The translations under genes were made by a program, and so were the position numbers. Below, in pieces: positions 8,053 to 16,571 of a stretch of 64,000 bases of DNA. The notes under the pieces were generated by a model that ran no database searches, was not told the origin of the DNA, and saw only the letters and a list, made by a program, of their open reading frames with translations. Each line of letters begins with the position of its first letter. Positions within the stretch are counted from its first letter, which is position 1. The stretch is taken from NCBI RefSeq assembly GCF_012928505.1, contig NZ_JABBJN010000001.1, forward strand, positions 124,001 to 188,000. The letters run 5' to 3'. Origin of the DNA: Achromobacter sp. Bel. Lineage in GTDB: Bacteria > Pseudomonadota > Gammaproteobacteria > Burkholderiales > Burkholderiaceae_B.

Positions 8053-9327
8053 TCAGTTGCCACCCAGCTGCCCGATCACCTGGCGCGCCACGTCCGACAG
8101 CGACAGGCCGCCATCCATGGCGGCGCGTTGCAGGCGTTCGTGCGCGGCCTGTTCGGTCAGGCCGTACTGGCTGATCAGCAGCAGCTTGGCGCGGTCGATG
8201 CGTTTTTTTTCGTCCAGCGCGGCGCGCACGGTGTTCAACGCGTCGTCGGTCCGCTGCATGCGCAGCGTCTGTTCGCGCATCATGTCCAGGATCGACCGCT
8301 CCAATTCGCTGCCCAAGCCGTCGGCGGGCGGCGTGTCCACGATGCGGCTTTGCACGCTGTACAGCATGCTGGGCGTGCGGCCGGTTGCATGGTCGGCATA
8401 GCGGCTCAGGAGCAGGCGGCGGTCGTCCAGCTCTTGGCGGGTCTCGGCGATGCGGCGGGCGCATTGCTGCGCCAGCGCCTGGGCCAGCAGGCTTTCCACT
8501 TCGCGCATGGCGTCGATGCGCGCCGTGTACAGGTCGAACCACAGCTCGGCCAGGGCGCCGTCCACGCGTTGCGCGCTGGCAGTGTGCTGTGCCATCTCGC
8601 GCATGCGCTGCACAGGCTCGCCCTGCTGCTGGATCTGTTCCCAGCATTGCAGCGCCGCGCCTTCCGCATATTGGGAATAGGTGTCGAAGCTGCGCCGTTG
8701 GTTGGCGGCCAGGCCCAGCATGCGGGCCTTCTGCGCGTCGGTGAAGAAGCCGGCCGTGTACCCCGTCACGCCGCAGGCGCGTTCCTGGCCGCTCAGTTCC
8801 TTGCCTTGCATGAAGTTCAGCAGCGCCACCAGGATGCGGGTGACGCCGGGGTCCAGGGCTGAATCGGCCGCTTCGAAGATTACGGCCAGCAGGCTGCCGA
8901 TGACCAGGGTGAAGCGCGAGTCGGCGTCGTCGGCCGTCACGGACTGGTCGCGGACCTGCCGGCGCAGGGCGGGCAATTCGTCCAGGCGGAACAGCGCAAA
9001 GGCGATGCAGTTGAGCAGGCGCGCGCGGCCGGCGCCGTGGCCTGCGTTGTGGCTGGATTCGGCGGCTTGGCCATCCAGGAATTGGCGCGCCTCCGCCTCG
9101 ACGCTGGCAGCGTCTTGGCTTAGCCCGGCCAGCGTCGGCAGCAGGCGGTCTTGCGGGCTGCACAGCGTCAGGTTGGAGTAGCCCCGTTCCTTTTGCAGCG
9201 CATGGACCAGGGCGCTGACGCGCACGACCAATTCGCAGGTGCTCGACAAGGCCTCCAGGCCCTGGAGTTCGCTGCGCCGGGCGGCTAGCAGGAAGCGCAA
9301 CGGCGGCGGCAGGGGGCGTTCGGTCAT
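8053..9327 (-). CDS. nasR: Nitrate/nitrite-sensing (NIT) ANTAR-domain antiterminator, NasR-like
   Basis: This is a 424-residue cytosolic regulator started at the ATG at 9327, not at the longer upstream frame, which overlaps cobA. The N-terminal two-thirds is the helical NIT domain with the marker QKERGYSNLTL. The C-terminus from about residue 345 is an ANTAR RNA-binding domain (ALDEKKRIDRAKLLLISQYG, then EAAHERLQRAAMD-like helices). Klebsiella NasR has this architecture and prevents termination in the nas leader when nitrate or nitrite binds. It is the last gene of the nirBD operon, whose leader has a terminator hairpin, so self-inclusive positive control is likely. Confidence 0.9.
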   Translation of the reverse strand: MTERPLPPPLRFLLAARRSELQGLEALSSTCELVVRVSALVHALQKERGYSNLTLCSPQDRLLPTLAGLSQDAASVEAEARQFLDGQAAESSHNAGHGAGRARLLNCIAFALFRLDELPALRRQVRDQSVTADDADSRFTLVIGSLLAVIFEAADSALDPGVTRILVALLNFMQGKELSGQERACGVTGYTAGFFTDAQKARMLGLAANQRRSFDTYSQYAEGAALQCWEQIQQQGEPVQRMREMAQHTASAQRVDGALAELWFDLYTARIDAMREVESLLAQALAQQCARRIAETRQELDDRRLLLSRYADHATGRTPSMLYSVQSRIVDTPPADGLGSELERSILDMMREQTLRMQRTDDALNTVRAALDEKKRIDRAKLLLISQYGLTEQAAHERLQRAAMDGGLSLSDVARQVIGQLGGN

Positions 9328-9340
9328 CGGGATCTCGGCT

Positions 9341-10126
9341 TCAGGCCTGTCGGCGCAGGGCAGGCTCGGCGCGCGCCGGCCGTTGCGCGTCGCCGGCGCC
9401 GAACACCTGGCAGGCGGCGACCTGGCCGATGACCAGCACGGCGGGGCTGCGCAAGCGGAAGGCGTCGGCATCGTGGGTCATGGCGGCAAGCGTGGATCGG
9501 CATTCGCGCTGATCGATGAGGGACGCGCGCTCGATCATCGCGACAGGGGTGTCGGCGGCCATGCCGGCCGCCAGCAATTGGCTGCTCATGTCGTGCAGTT
9601 TCGCCACTCCCATATAGACCACCAGCGTCGTGCCGCTGCGCGCCAGTCCCGTCCAGTCGGGCATCGTGCCGTCTTGGGAATGGGCGGTGATCAGTGTAAC
9701 GCCCTGGGCCATGCCGCGTTGCGTCAGCGGGATGCCGCAGGCGGTGGCGGCCGCCAGCCCGGCGGTGATGCCGTTCACGATTTCGCAGGCCACGCCGTGG
9801 TCGCTGAGCCATTGCGCCTCTTCTCCGGCGCGGCCGAAGATGCACGGGTCCCCGCCTTTCAGGCGCGCCACCCGCAGGCCCTGGCGGGCGTAGCGCAGCA
9901 TCAGCCGCTGGATGAACGCCTGCGGCGTGGAGCGGCAGCCGCCGCGCTTGCCGACGTGGACCAGACGCGCCTGCGCGCAATAGTCCAGGACCTGCGGATT
10001 GACCAGGTCGTCGATCAGGACGACATCGGCCCGGCCTAGCGCCTTTACGGCTTTGAGCGTCAGCAATTCGGGGTCGCCGGGACCGGCGCCGATCAGCCAC
10101 ACGGTGGGGGTCACGTTGGGAGTCAT
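9341..10126 (-). CDS. cobA: Uroporphyrinogen-III C-methyltransferase
   Basis: This is a 261-residue SUMT enzyme that uses two S-adenosylmethionine molecules to turn uroporphyrinogen III into precorrin-2, the first step to siroheme and cobalamin. It shows the family glycine motif GAGPGDPELLTLKA near the start, RLKGGDPCIFGRAGEE in the middle and GITAGLAAATACGIPLT. It is a stand-alone methyltransferase and lacks the CysG dehydrogenase/chelatase part. Siroheme is the cofactor of the NirB protein of the same operon, which explains its position. Confidence 0.96.
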   Translation of the reverse strand: MTPNVTPTVWLIGAGPGDPELLTLKAVKALGRADVVLIDDLVNPQVLDYCAQARLVHVGKRGGCRSTPQAFIQRLMLRYARQGLRVARLKGGDPCIFGRAGEEAQWLSDHGVACEIVNGITAGLAAATACGIPLTQRGMAQGVTLITAHSQDGTMPDWTGLARSGTTLVVYMGVAKLHDMSSQLLAAGMAADTPVAMIERASLIDQRECRSTLAAMTHDADAFRLRSPAVLVIGQVAACQVFGAGDAQRPARAEPALRRQA

Positions 10127-10142
10127 GAGGGGGCTCCAGGCT

Positions 10143-11906
10143 TCAGGGGGTGATGGACAGGATGAGGATGACGATGAACTGGATCAGGCACAGGCCTTTC
10201 CAGAAGGCGAGCGGATTGCGTTCCAGCAGCGGCAGGCGTTCGCCGCGGCGCGCAGCATCCGGAGGATGGCGCAACGCATGGGTGAACTCGGACAGCTCGG
10301 CCGTGCGCGCGGCCGGATCGGGGTGCAGGGCGGGGCTCAACACGCCGTCGATCCAGGCCGGCAGTTCGCGGTCGGCGTCTAGCACCGATACGTACTTCAG
10401 CCGCAGTTGCGCGGCGCGGCTGCGGGCCCGGGCGACCTCGGCGCCGTAGGGCAGTCGGCCCGACAGCATGTGGTAGAGCACCGCTGCCAGCGAGTACAAG
10501 TCCGAGCGCGCGGTGCCGGCTTCGCCCAGAAAGGTCTCGGGCGCGGCGTATTGCGCGGTGCCCAGCATGGGCGCGGCATCGTCGTCCTGCGCGGCGCGGT
10601 CCAGCAGGCCGGCCGTTTGAGCGGAACCCAGGTCGATGATCTTCGCGTGGCCGTCTTCCGTGATCAGGATGTTGTCGGGCCGCAGGTCCTGGTGCACGAT
10701 TTCCAGCCGATGGAAGGCCTGCAGCCCGCGCGCCACCTGCTCGATGATCGCCACCGCCTCATCCAGCGCGGGCCGGGGGTGGTCGGCCATCCACCGGGTC
10801 AGGGTGCGTCCGGCGATGTGTTCGCTGACTGTGTACAGGTAATGGCGGGGGCGCGGCATCGGCCAGGCGCGCACGACATGGCGGCTGTCGATGCGGCGGG
10901 CGATCCATTCCTCGGTCAACAGCCGTTCCAGATAGGCGGGGTCGTGCCGCATGTCCAGCGAGGGGATCTTCAGCACCACGGGTTCGCCGCTGGCGATGTC
11001 GCGGGCCAGATAGACGTGGCTGCGGTGGCTGGCGCGCAGTTCATCCTGGATGAGGAACCCGTCGAAGGCCATGCCGGCCGTCAAGAGGGGCGGGCAGGGC
11101 AGGTTGTGGCTGTAGCGGGCGATCTCGTCGGCGCGGCGCGGAGGCAACGCCTCGATCCGGACAATCTGCACGGTCAGGTTGTCGTCGCTGCCGCGTTCAT
11201 ACGCCAGCTGGACCAAGGCGTGCGCTGCCTGGTCCAGCGCGTCCCGATGCGTATCCAAGGCACCGGACACGTCGGCCGCGTCGATGTGCTCATATACGCC
11301 GTCGGTGGCCAACAGGAATACATCGCCCTGTTCGACAGGCTGCGTGTGATAGTCGATCTCCAGATGCGGCGTCAGGCCCAGCGCGCGCCCCAGGTAGCTC
11401 TTGTCTTGCGAGATCCAGACGCGATGGTCGTCGGTCAATTGCTCCATCTTGCCGCCGCGCAGGCGGTAGATGCGCGCATCGCCGATATGCAGGATGTGGG
11501 CGGTCGTGGCCTTCAGCACCATCACCGTCATGGTGCAGACATAGCCGCGGTCGGCGTCGCGGGGCTGGTCGGGATGCTGGCGCTGGCGCGTCTGCGCGTG
11601 CAGCCAGCCATTGGCCGCGCTCAGCACCTTATGCGCGGATTTCTTCACCGACCACGTTTCTGGCGTGCAGTAATAGTCTTCCAGGAAACTGGCCACGGCG
11701 GTCTCGCTGGCGATGTGGCTGACGTTGCTGCTGCTGATGCCGTCGGCCAGCGCAACGGCGACGCCCTTGGCCCCCAGCAACGGTTCGCCGGGTACGCACA
11801 GGCCGTGGAAGTCCTGGTTGACCGGCTTGCGGCCGCGCTCGGTGTGCTGGCCCACCGCCACCTGCAACGAGGCAGCGGTCGGGCGGCGATCCGTCTGGGT
11901 CGGCAT
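10143..11906 (-). CDS. PP2C phosphatase-Ser/Thr kinase fusion protein
   Basis: This is a 587-residue bifunctional protein. Residues about 15-250 are a PP2C phosphatase domain (KPVNQDFHG, ADGISSS, LHIGDARIYRLR, LLATDGVYEHI, GSDDNLTVQ). Residues about 280-545 are an Hanks-type kinase with VVLKIPS, the catalytic loop HQDLRPDN and DLGSA in place of DFG; the usual catalytic-loop lysine is arginine. One hydrophobic helix at the extreme C-terminus (LCLIQFIVILILSI) would anchor it to the inner membrane. It sits between the nitrite channel and cobA in the nitrite operon. Similar fusions occur in proteobacterial nitrate-assimilation operons; its target is unknown. Confidence 0.9.
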   Translation of the reverse strand: MPTQTDRRPTAASLQVAVGQHTERGRKPVNQDFHGLCVPGEPLLGAKGVAVALADGISSSNVSHIASETAVASFLEDYYCTPETWSVKKSAHKVLSAANGWLHAQTRQRQHPDQPRDADRGYVCTMTVMVLKATTAHILHIGDARIYRLRGGKMEQLTDDHRVWISQDKSYLGRALGLTPHLEIDYHTQPVEQGDVFLLATDGVYEHIDAADVSGALDTHRDALDQAAHALVQLAYERGSDDNLTVQIVRIEALPPRRADEIARYSHNLPCPPLLTAGMAFDGFLIQDELRASHRSHVYLARDIASGEPVVLKIPSLDMRHDPAYLERLLTEEWIARRIDSRHVVRAWPMPRPRHYLYTVSEHIAGRTLTRWMADHPRPALDEAVAIIEQVARGLQAFHRLEIVHQDLRPDNILITEDGHAKIIDLGSAQTAGLLDRAAQDDDAAPMLGTAQYAAPETFLGEAGTARSDLYSLAAVLYHMLSGRLPYGAEVARARSRAAQLRLKYVSVLDADRELPAWIDGVLSPALHPDPAARTAELSEFTHALRHPPDAARRGERLPLLERNPLAFWKGLCLIQFIVILILSITP

Positions 11907-11918
11907 CCGTGCGCGGGA

Positions 11919-12731
11919 TCAGTTGAAGCGGCGCTTGGGCGCGGTCTTCATATGGGTGGTGTAGAGCGTCAGGCCGGTCAACGAGATGCCGCCGATCAGG
12001 TTGCCCAGCACCACCGGGATCTCGTTCCAGATCATGTAGTCCATGATCGAGAAGTTGCCGCCCATGATCAGCGCCGACGGGAACAGGAACATGTTGACGA
12101 TGGAATGCTCGAAACCCATCGCGAAGAACAGCATCACCGGCATCCACATGGCGATGACCTTGCCGCTGACCGATGTGGAAATCATGGCACCGACGACACC
12201 CAGCGACACCATCCAGTTGCACAGCACGCCGCGGATGAAGATCGTCAGCATGCCGCCGGCGCCGTACTCCTTGTAGCCCAGCGTGCGGTCCTCGCCGATA
12301 TGCGAGATCACTTGCCCGACCTTGTTGGGGGGCACGGAAAAACCGTAGGTGAAGACGATCGCCATCAGCAGGGCGACCGTCAGCGCGCCCAGGAAATTGC
12401 CGACGAAGACCAGGCCCCAGTGCTTCAGGATGGCCTTGACGGTGACGCCGGGCCGTTTGTCGAAGAGTGCCAGCGGCGTCAGCACGAAGACGCCGGTCAG
12501 CAGGTCGAAACCCATCAGGTACAGGATGCAGAAACCGACGGGAAAGAGCGCGGCGCCCAAAATCGGCGAGCCGGTCTGCACCGTGACCGTGACGGCGAAC
12601 ACCGCAGCGATGGCCAGGATGGCGCCCGCCATGAAGGCGCGGATCAAGACGTCGCGCGTCGCCATGTAGATTTTCGACTCGCCGGCGTCGACCATTTTGG
12701 TGACGAATTCGGAAGGTACCAGATAGGACAT
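11919..12731 (-). CDS. Formate/nitrite channel family protein, NirC-like
   Basis: This is a 270-residue integral membrane protein of the FocA/NirC pentameric channel family with six helices. It has the family segment RAFMAGAILAIAAVFAV, the LTGVFVLTPLALFDKR hairpin, CNWMVSLGV and FEHSIVNMF, which carries the pore histidine. Its place directly after nirB and nirD makes nitrite the likely substrate. A ribosome-binding AGGAAAC precedes the start. Confidence 0.93.
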   Translation of the reverse strand: MSYLVPSEFVTKMVDAGESKIYMATRDVLIRAFMAGAILAIAAVFAVTVTVQTGSPILGAALFPVGFCILYLMGFDLLTGVFVLTPLALFDKRPGVTVKAILKHWGLVFVGNFLGALTVALLMAIVFTYGFSVPPNKVGQVISHIGEDRTLGYKEYGAGGMLTIFIRGVLCNWMVSLGVVGAMISTSVSGKVIAMWMPVMLFFAMGFEHSIVNMFLFPSALIMGGNFSIMDYMIWNEIPVVLGNLIGGISLTGLTLYTTHMKTAPKRRFN

Positions 12732-12781
12732 GATGTTTCCTGTTGCGTTGCGATCGTGAATTCAGTGTCGGGGCCGGGCGG

Positions 12782-13129
12782 TCAGGCGATTTCCACGGCG
12801 TCGCCGTTCAACCGTGCCTGCCAGGTGCGCAGCCGCTGTTCCGGGTATTGGACACAGCTGCCGTCGGCCAGCCGGAAGTGCTGCTTGTAAAGGGGCGAGG
12901 CCACGACCAGTTCGCCGCCCAGATGACCGATCAGGCCGCGGCCGATGACGTTCGCACCCGATTTCGGATCGCGGTTTTCAAGGGCGTAAAGGTCGGGGCC
13001 GTCGGCACCGGGCAGGTAGAACAGGGCGATCTGCTCTCCGTCCACCCGCACGACGACGCCGGACTGGGCCACCAGGTCCTGCCGCATGCACACCGGGCGC
13101 CAAGAGAAAGAAGGGACGGGGGCGTTCAT
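12782..13129 (-). CDS. nirD: Nitrite reductase small subunit NirD
   Basis: This 115-residue protein starts at an ATG that overlaps the nirB stop as ATGA. It has the Rieske-like fold of NirD (VVVRVDGEQIALF, LYALENRDPKSG, GLIGHLGGELVVASPLYKQHF). The Cys/His iron-sulfur ligands of true Rieske proteins are absent, as is normal for the small assimilatory-type NirD. It completes the NADH-dependent cytosolic nitrite reductase with NirB. Confidence 0.95.
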   Translation of the reverse strand: MNAPVPSFSWRPVCMRQDLVAQSGVVVRVDGEQIALFYLPGADGPDLYALENRDPKSGANVIGRGLIGHLGGELVVASPLYKQHFRLADGSCVQYPEQRLRTWQARLNGDAVEIA

Positions 13130-15690
13130 CAGGCGATCTCCTCTGCGATGGGAATGACGCGCGACGGCGTGCGCGCGGGGGCGGGGCGGGGCTGGCCGCG
13201 TTCCTGCACGAACTGGATGTCGGGGTCGCCGCCGCGCTCGTTGACGAAAGTGCGGAAGCGCTTGAGTTTCTCCGGGTCGTTCAACGCGTTCGCCCACTCG
13301 CATTCGTAGCGATCCACCACCAGCTGCATCTGCGCGTCCAGTTCCGCGCACAGGCCCAGGCTGTCGTTCAGCACCACGTCCTTCAGATAGTCCAGGCCGC
13401 CTTCCAGCGATTCGCGCCAGACGGAGGTGCGCTGCAGCTTGTCGGCGGTGCGGATGTAGAACATCAGCACGCGGTCGATGGTGCGGACGAGCGTGGCGTC
13501 GTCCAGATCGGTGGCGAACAGTTCGGCGTGACGCGGCCGCATGCCGCCGTTGCCGCACACATACAGGTTCCAGCCGTTTTCGGTGGCGATGACGCCGATG
13601 TCCTTGCTTTGCGCTTCGGCACATTCGCGGGTGCATCCCGACACCGCGAACTTCAACTTGTGCGGCGAACGCAGGCCCTTGTACCGGTGCTCGATGTCCA
13701 GCGCCATCTGCACGCTGTCCTGCACCCCGTAGCGGCACCAGGTGCTGCCCACGCAGGACTTCACGGTGCGGGTCGACTTGCCATAGGCGTGCCCGGTTTC
13801 AAAGCCGGCGGCGATCAGTTCGCCCCAGATGTCGGGCAGTTCATGCAGTTGCGCGCCGAACAGGTCGATGCGCTGGCCGCCCGTGATTTTGGTGTACAGC
13901 TTGTACTTCTTGGCCACCGCGCCGATGGCGATCAGGCCGTCGGGGGTGATCTCACCGGCGGGAATGCGCGGCACCACCGAATAGGTGCCGTTCTTTTGCA
14001 TATTGGCCATGAAGGTGTCGTTGGTGTCTTGCAGCGGCACCAGGTGCGGATCCTGGATAGGACGGTTCCAGCACGACGCCAGGATGGAGCCCACGGCGGG
14101 CTTGCAGACATCGCAGCCCACGTGGCCCTTGCCATGGCTGGCCAGCAAGGCCTCGAAGGTCTCGATTCCGCCCACGCGCACGATCGCATACAGCTCCTGC
14201 CGGGTGTAGGCGAAGTGTTCGCACAGGCTCTTGTCCACGGCGACGCCGCGGCAGGCCAGCTCGTGTTCCACCACTTGCTTGAGCAAGCCGGCGCAGCCGC
14301 CGCAGCCCGAAGCCGCTTTGGTGCAGCGTTTCACGCCGGCCAAATCGGCGCACCCGCCGTCGATGGCCGCGCTGACCGCGCCTTTGCTGACGTTGTGACA
14401 GGAGCAGATGGTGGCGCTGGCCGGCAGGGCATCCACGCCGAGTGCCGGCGCGGCCTTGCCCAGCGGCAGGATCAGGCTGGCGGGATCGGCGGGCGGCGCG
14501 ATGCCGTTCTGGACGTACTGCAGCAGGGTGTCGTAATAGCGGTTGTCGCCAACCAGCACCGCGCCCAGCACGCGCTTGCCGTCGGCGGACACCACCAGCC
14601 TGCGGTAGCTGGAGCCGGCCTCGTCGACATAGCGGTAACTGCGGGCGCCGGGCGTCGCGCCGTGGGCGTCGCCGATGGAACCCACGTCCACGCCCAGCAG
14701 TTTCAGCTTGGTGGACATGTCGGCGCCGGTGAACGGCTGTTCTTGCGCGCCGCACAGCTCGGCCGCGACGATGCGCGCCATTTGGTAGCCGGGCGCCACC
14801 AGGCCGAACACGCTGCCGTTCCAGGCCGCGCATTCGCCGATGGCGTAGATGCGGTCGTCGCTGCTGCGGCAGCGGTCATCGATCGCCACGCCGCCGCGCT
14901 CGGCCAGCGCCAGGCCGGCCTTGCGCGCCAGCGTCACTTGCGGACGGATGCCGGCCGAAAACACGATCAGGTCGGTCTCCAGCGGTTCGCCTTCGGCGAA
15001 GTGCATGCGGTAGCGGTAGCGCGTGCCCGGTTTGATGTCTTGCGTGGCGCGTGACAGGTGCACGCCCACGCCCAGCGCTTCGATCCGGGCGCGCAATGCG
15101 TCGCCGCCGGCTTCGTCCAATTGCACGGGCATCAGGCGCGGCGCGAATTCCACCACATGGGCTTCCAGGTCCAGCGATTTCAGCGCATTGGCGGCTTCCA
15201 GCCCCAACAGCCCGCCGCCCACCACCACGCCGCGCCGCGCGCCGCTGGCCGCTGCCCGAATCAGGTCCAGGTCGTCGATCGTGCGGTACACCAGTCGCGA
15301 TGCGCCTTCTGCGCCCGCGATCGGAGGAACGAAGGGGTACGAACCGGTCGCCAACACCAGCTTGTCATAGGGCATGCGGCCGTTGGCCGTCACGACTTCA
15401 TGGTGCTGGCGGTCAATCTCCAGCACGGGTTCGCCCAGATGCAAGGCCAGGCCTTCCTGCGCATAGAACCCGGCATCGCTCATCGCCATCGACTCGGCAT
15501 CGCGTCCGTTCAGATAGTCGGACAGATGCACGCGGTCGTAGGCGCGGCGGGACTCTTCGCCATAGACGTGGATGCGATAGCGGGCAAGTGCGCCGCGGGC
15601 GATCAGTTGCTCGACGCAATGGTGTCCCACCATGCCGTTGCCGATCACGACCAGCGTCTGCAAGGAATCGGGAGTGGCCGCTGCTTTCAT
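13129..15690 (-). CDS. nirB: NADH-dependent nitrite reductase large subunit NirB
   Basis: This is an 853-residue enzyme, normal length for the family, reducing nitrite to ammonium in the cytosol. It starts with an FAD/NAD module (VIGNGMVGHHCVEQL, GGGLLGLEAANAL, IYAIGECAAW). A BFD-like [2Fe-2S] domain follows at about 420-480 (CSCHNVSKG and CTKAASGCGGC). The siroheme/[4Fe-4S] sulfite-reductase-like half has CVGSTWCRYG and SGCTRECAEAQ supplying the four cysteines. It is the first gene of the operon, following a sigma-54 promoter and an attenuator leader. No nitrate reductase gene is in the operon. Confidence 0.98.
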   Translation of the reverse strand: MKAAATPDSLQTLVVIGNGMVGHHCVEQLIARGALARYRIHVYGEESRRAYDRVHLSDYLNGRDAESMAMSDAGFYAQEGLALHLGEPVLEIDRQHHEVVTANGRMPYDKLVLATGSYPFVPPIAGAEGASRLVYRTIDDLDLIRAAASGARRGVVVGGGLLGLEAANALKSLDLEAHVVEFAPRLMPVQLDEAGGDALRARIEALGVGVHLSRATQDIKPGTRYRYRMHFAEGEPLETDLIVFSAGIRPQVTLARKAGLALAERGGVAIDDRCRSSDDRIYAIGECAAWNGSVFGLVAPGYQMARIVAAELCGAQEQPFTGADMSTKLKLLGVDVGSIGDAHGATPGARSYRYVDEAGSSYRRLVVSADGKRVLGAVLVGDNRYYDTLLQYVQNGIAPPADPASLILPLGKAAPALGVDALPASATICSCHNVSKGAVSAAIDGGCADLAGVKRCTKAASGCGGCAGLLKQVVEHELACRGVAVDKSLCEHFAYTRQELYAIVRVGGIETFEALLASHGKGHVGCDVCKPAVGSILASCWNRPIQDPHLVPLQDTNDTFMANMQKNGTYSVVPRIPAGEITPDGLIAIGAVAKKYKLYTKITGGQRIDLFGAQLHELPDIWGELIAAGFETGHAYGKSTRTVKSCVGSTWCRYGVQDSVQMALDIEHRYKGLRSPHKLKFAVSGCTRECAEAQSKDIGVIATENGWNLYVCGNGGMRPRHAELFATDLDDATLVRTIDRVLMFYIRTADKLQRTSVWRESLEGGLDYLKDVVLNDSLGLCAELDAQMQLVVDRYECEWANALNDPEKLKRFRTFVNERGGDPDIQFVQERGQPRPAPARTPSRVIPIAEEIA

Positions 15691-15719
15691 GGAGTTCCCC
15701 AGGCTTGGATAAGTGAATC

Positions 15720-15766
15720 AAAAAGGCAAAAGGCGCCCTGGACCTTTCGGTCGGGGCGCCTTTGCC
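15720..15766 (-). terminator. Leader terminator/attenuator of the nir operon
   Basis: On the minus strand a 13-base-pair stem (arms 15754-15766 and 15725-15738, one bulged base) encloses a smaller GACC/GGTC hairpin and is followed by five U residues. It lies 30 bases before the nirB start and about 40 bases after the predicted transcript start. An intrinsic terminator in this position fits NasR-type antitermination, with the regulator encoded by the last gene of the operon. I could not define the two hexaloop hairpins of a canonical ANTAR target. It may also stop read-through from the upstream VOC gene. Confidence 0.75.
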
Positions 15767-15815
15767 GGGACTGCTCAAGTTGTGGTGCTTGCCTTGCGGC
15801 CTGCATGAACACTTA

Positions 15816-15832
15816 AGCAAAGTCCGTGCCAG
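15816..15832 (-). promoter_or_regulatory. Sigma-54 (RpoN) promoter of the nir operon
   Basis: On the minus strand the sequence is CTGGCACGGACTTTGCT, which matches the -24/-12 consensus (YTGGCACG, N4, TTGCW) at every defined position with correct spacing. It lies about 126 bases before nirB, giving a transcript start near 15805. RpoN promoters need an enhancer protein, NtrC being the obvious one for nitrogen assimilation. I found no convincing NtrC dyad upstream. Confidence 0.88.
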
Positions 15833-15909
15833 GGGATGGCGCAGCGGCCGGGAAGGCGGGCTGCGCGGTGGATTTCATAGGGGGAGGGGCAGGCAAGCGC
15901 GACGGAAAG

Positions 15910-15934
15910 CCGCCACGCGCCTGCGGCGTGGCGG
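15910..15934. terminator. Hairpin downstream of the VOC gene
   Basis: A nine-base-pair G+C-rich inverted repeat (CCGCCACGC at 15910-15918, GCGTGGCGG at 15926-15934) lies between the VOC gene and the nir promoter. No U-run follows on the minus strand, so it may be a Rho-dependent or RNA-stabilising hairpin rather than a classical terminator. Confidence 0.4.
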
Positions 15935-16017
15935 GCTGGGGGTGCTTCAAATCGGTGCAGGGGGTCGTGCGTGGCGCACTGATTTGGCGCGCGCGCCGCG
16001 CCGACTTACTGAAGCCG

Positions 16018-16497
16018 TCAGCCGCGCAGCGCCGCCTCGATCCCGCTGATGTCGATCTTGCCCATCGTCATCATCGCCTCGAACGCGCGCTTGGCCGCGG
16101 CCGGGTCGGGGTCGATGATCGCGGCGGACAGGATGCGCGGGGTGATCTGCCATGACAGTCCCCATTTGTCCTGGCACCAGCCGCAGACGTTGGCGCTGCC
16201 GCCGTTTTCGATGATCGCATTCCACAGTCGGTCCGTCTCTTCCTGATCGTCGGTGGCAACCTGGAACGAAAAGGCCTGGTTGTGCTGGATTCCAGGGCCG
16301 CCGTTCAGCCCCAGGCAGGGAATGCCCATCACCGTGAATTCAACCGTCAGGACATCACCTTGCTTGCCCGCCGGGTAGTCGCCGGGCGCACGGTGGACCG
16401 CCTTGACGGCGCTGTCCGGAAAGGTGTTGGCGTAGAACGTCGCGGCCTCCAGGGCGGCGCCGTCGTACCAGAGGCAAATCGTGTTTTTACTGAGCAT
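16018..16497 (-). CDS. VOC family protein, PhnB/3-demethylubiquinone-methyltransferase-like
   Basis: This 159-residue protein starts at the ATG at 16497, preceded by GGAGACGCACC. It has the PhnB-like layout: NTICLWYDGAALEAATFYANTF, IPCLGLNGGPG, FSFQVATDDQEETDRLWNAI, CGWCQDKWGLSWQITP and a C-terminal AFEAMMTMGKIDI. Proteins of this Pfam group (named after a 3-demethylubiquinone methyltransferase) are VOC-fold proteins with no established methyltransferase role. It is followed by the nir promoter region but is not part of that operon. The function is unknown. Confidence 0.9.
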   Translation of the reverse strand: MLSKNTICLWYDGAALEAATFYANTFPDSAVKAVHRAPGDYPAGKQGDVLTVEFTVMGIPCLGLNGGPGIQHNQAFSFQVATDDQEETDRLWNAIIENGGSANVCGWCQDKWGLSWQITPRILSAAIIDPDPAAAKRAFEAMMTMGKIDISGIEAALRG

Positions 16498-16571
16498 GGT
16501 GCGTCTCCTGAGTGGATGTCTTGCCGTTGCCCGGCCTGCCGCCCGACGGACGCGGCTGGGGATTGCCGCCG

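Noticed and set aside
10407-12890. 827-residue plus-strand frame
   Set aside because: It spans the antisense of three certain genes (kinase fusion, nitrite channel, nirD) and has no domain.
13528-15054. 508-residue plus-strand frame opposite nirB
   Set aside because: Shadow of nirB, whose redox motifs are unambiguous.
15925-15965. NtrC enhancer site upstream of the sigma-54 promoter
   Set aside because: TGCACC and GCACC elements are present on the minus strand but in direct, not inverted, orientation, so they do not form the expected dyad.
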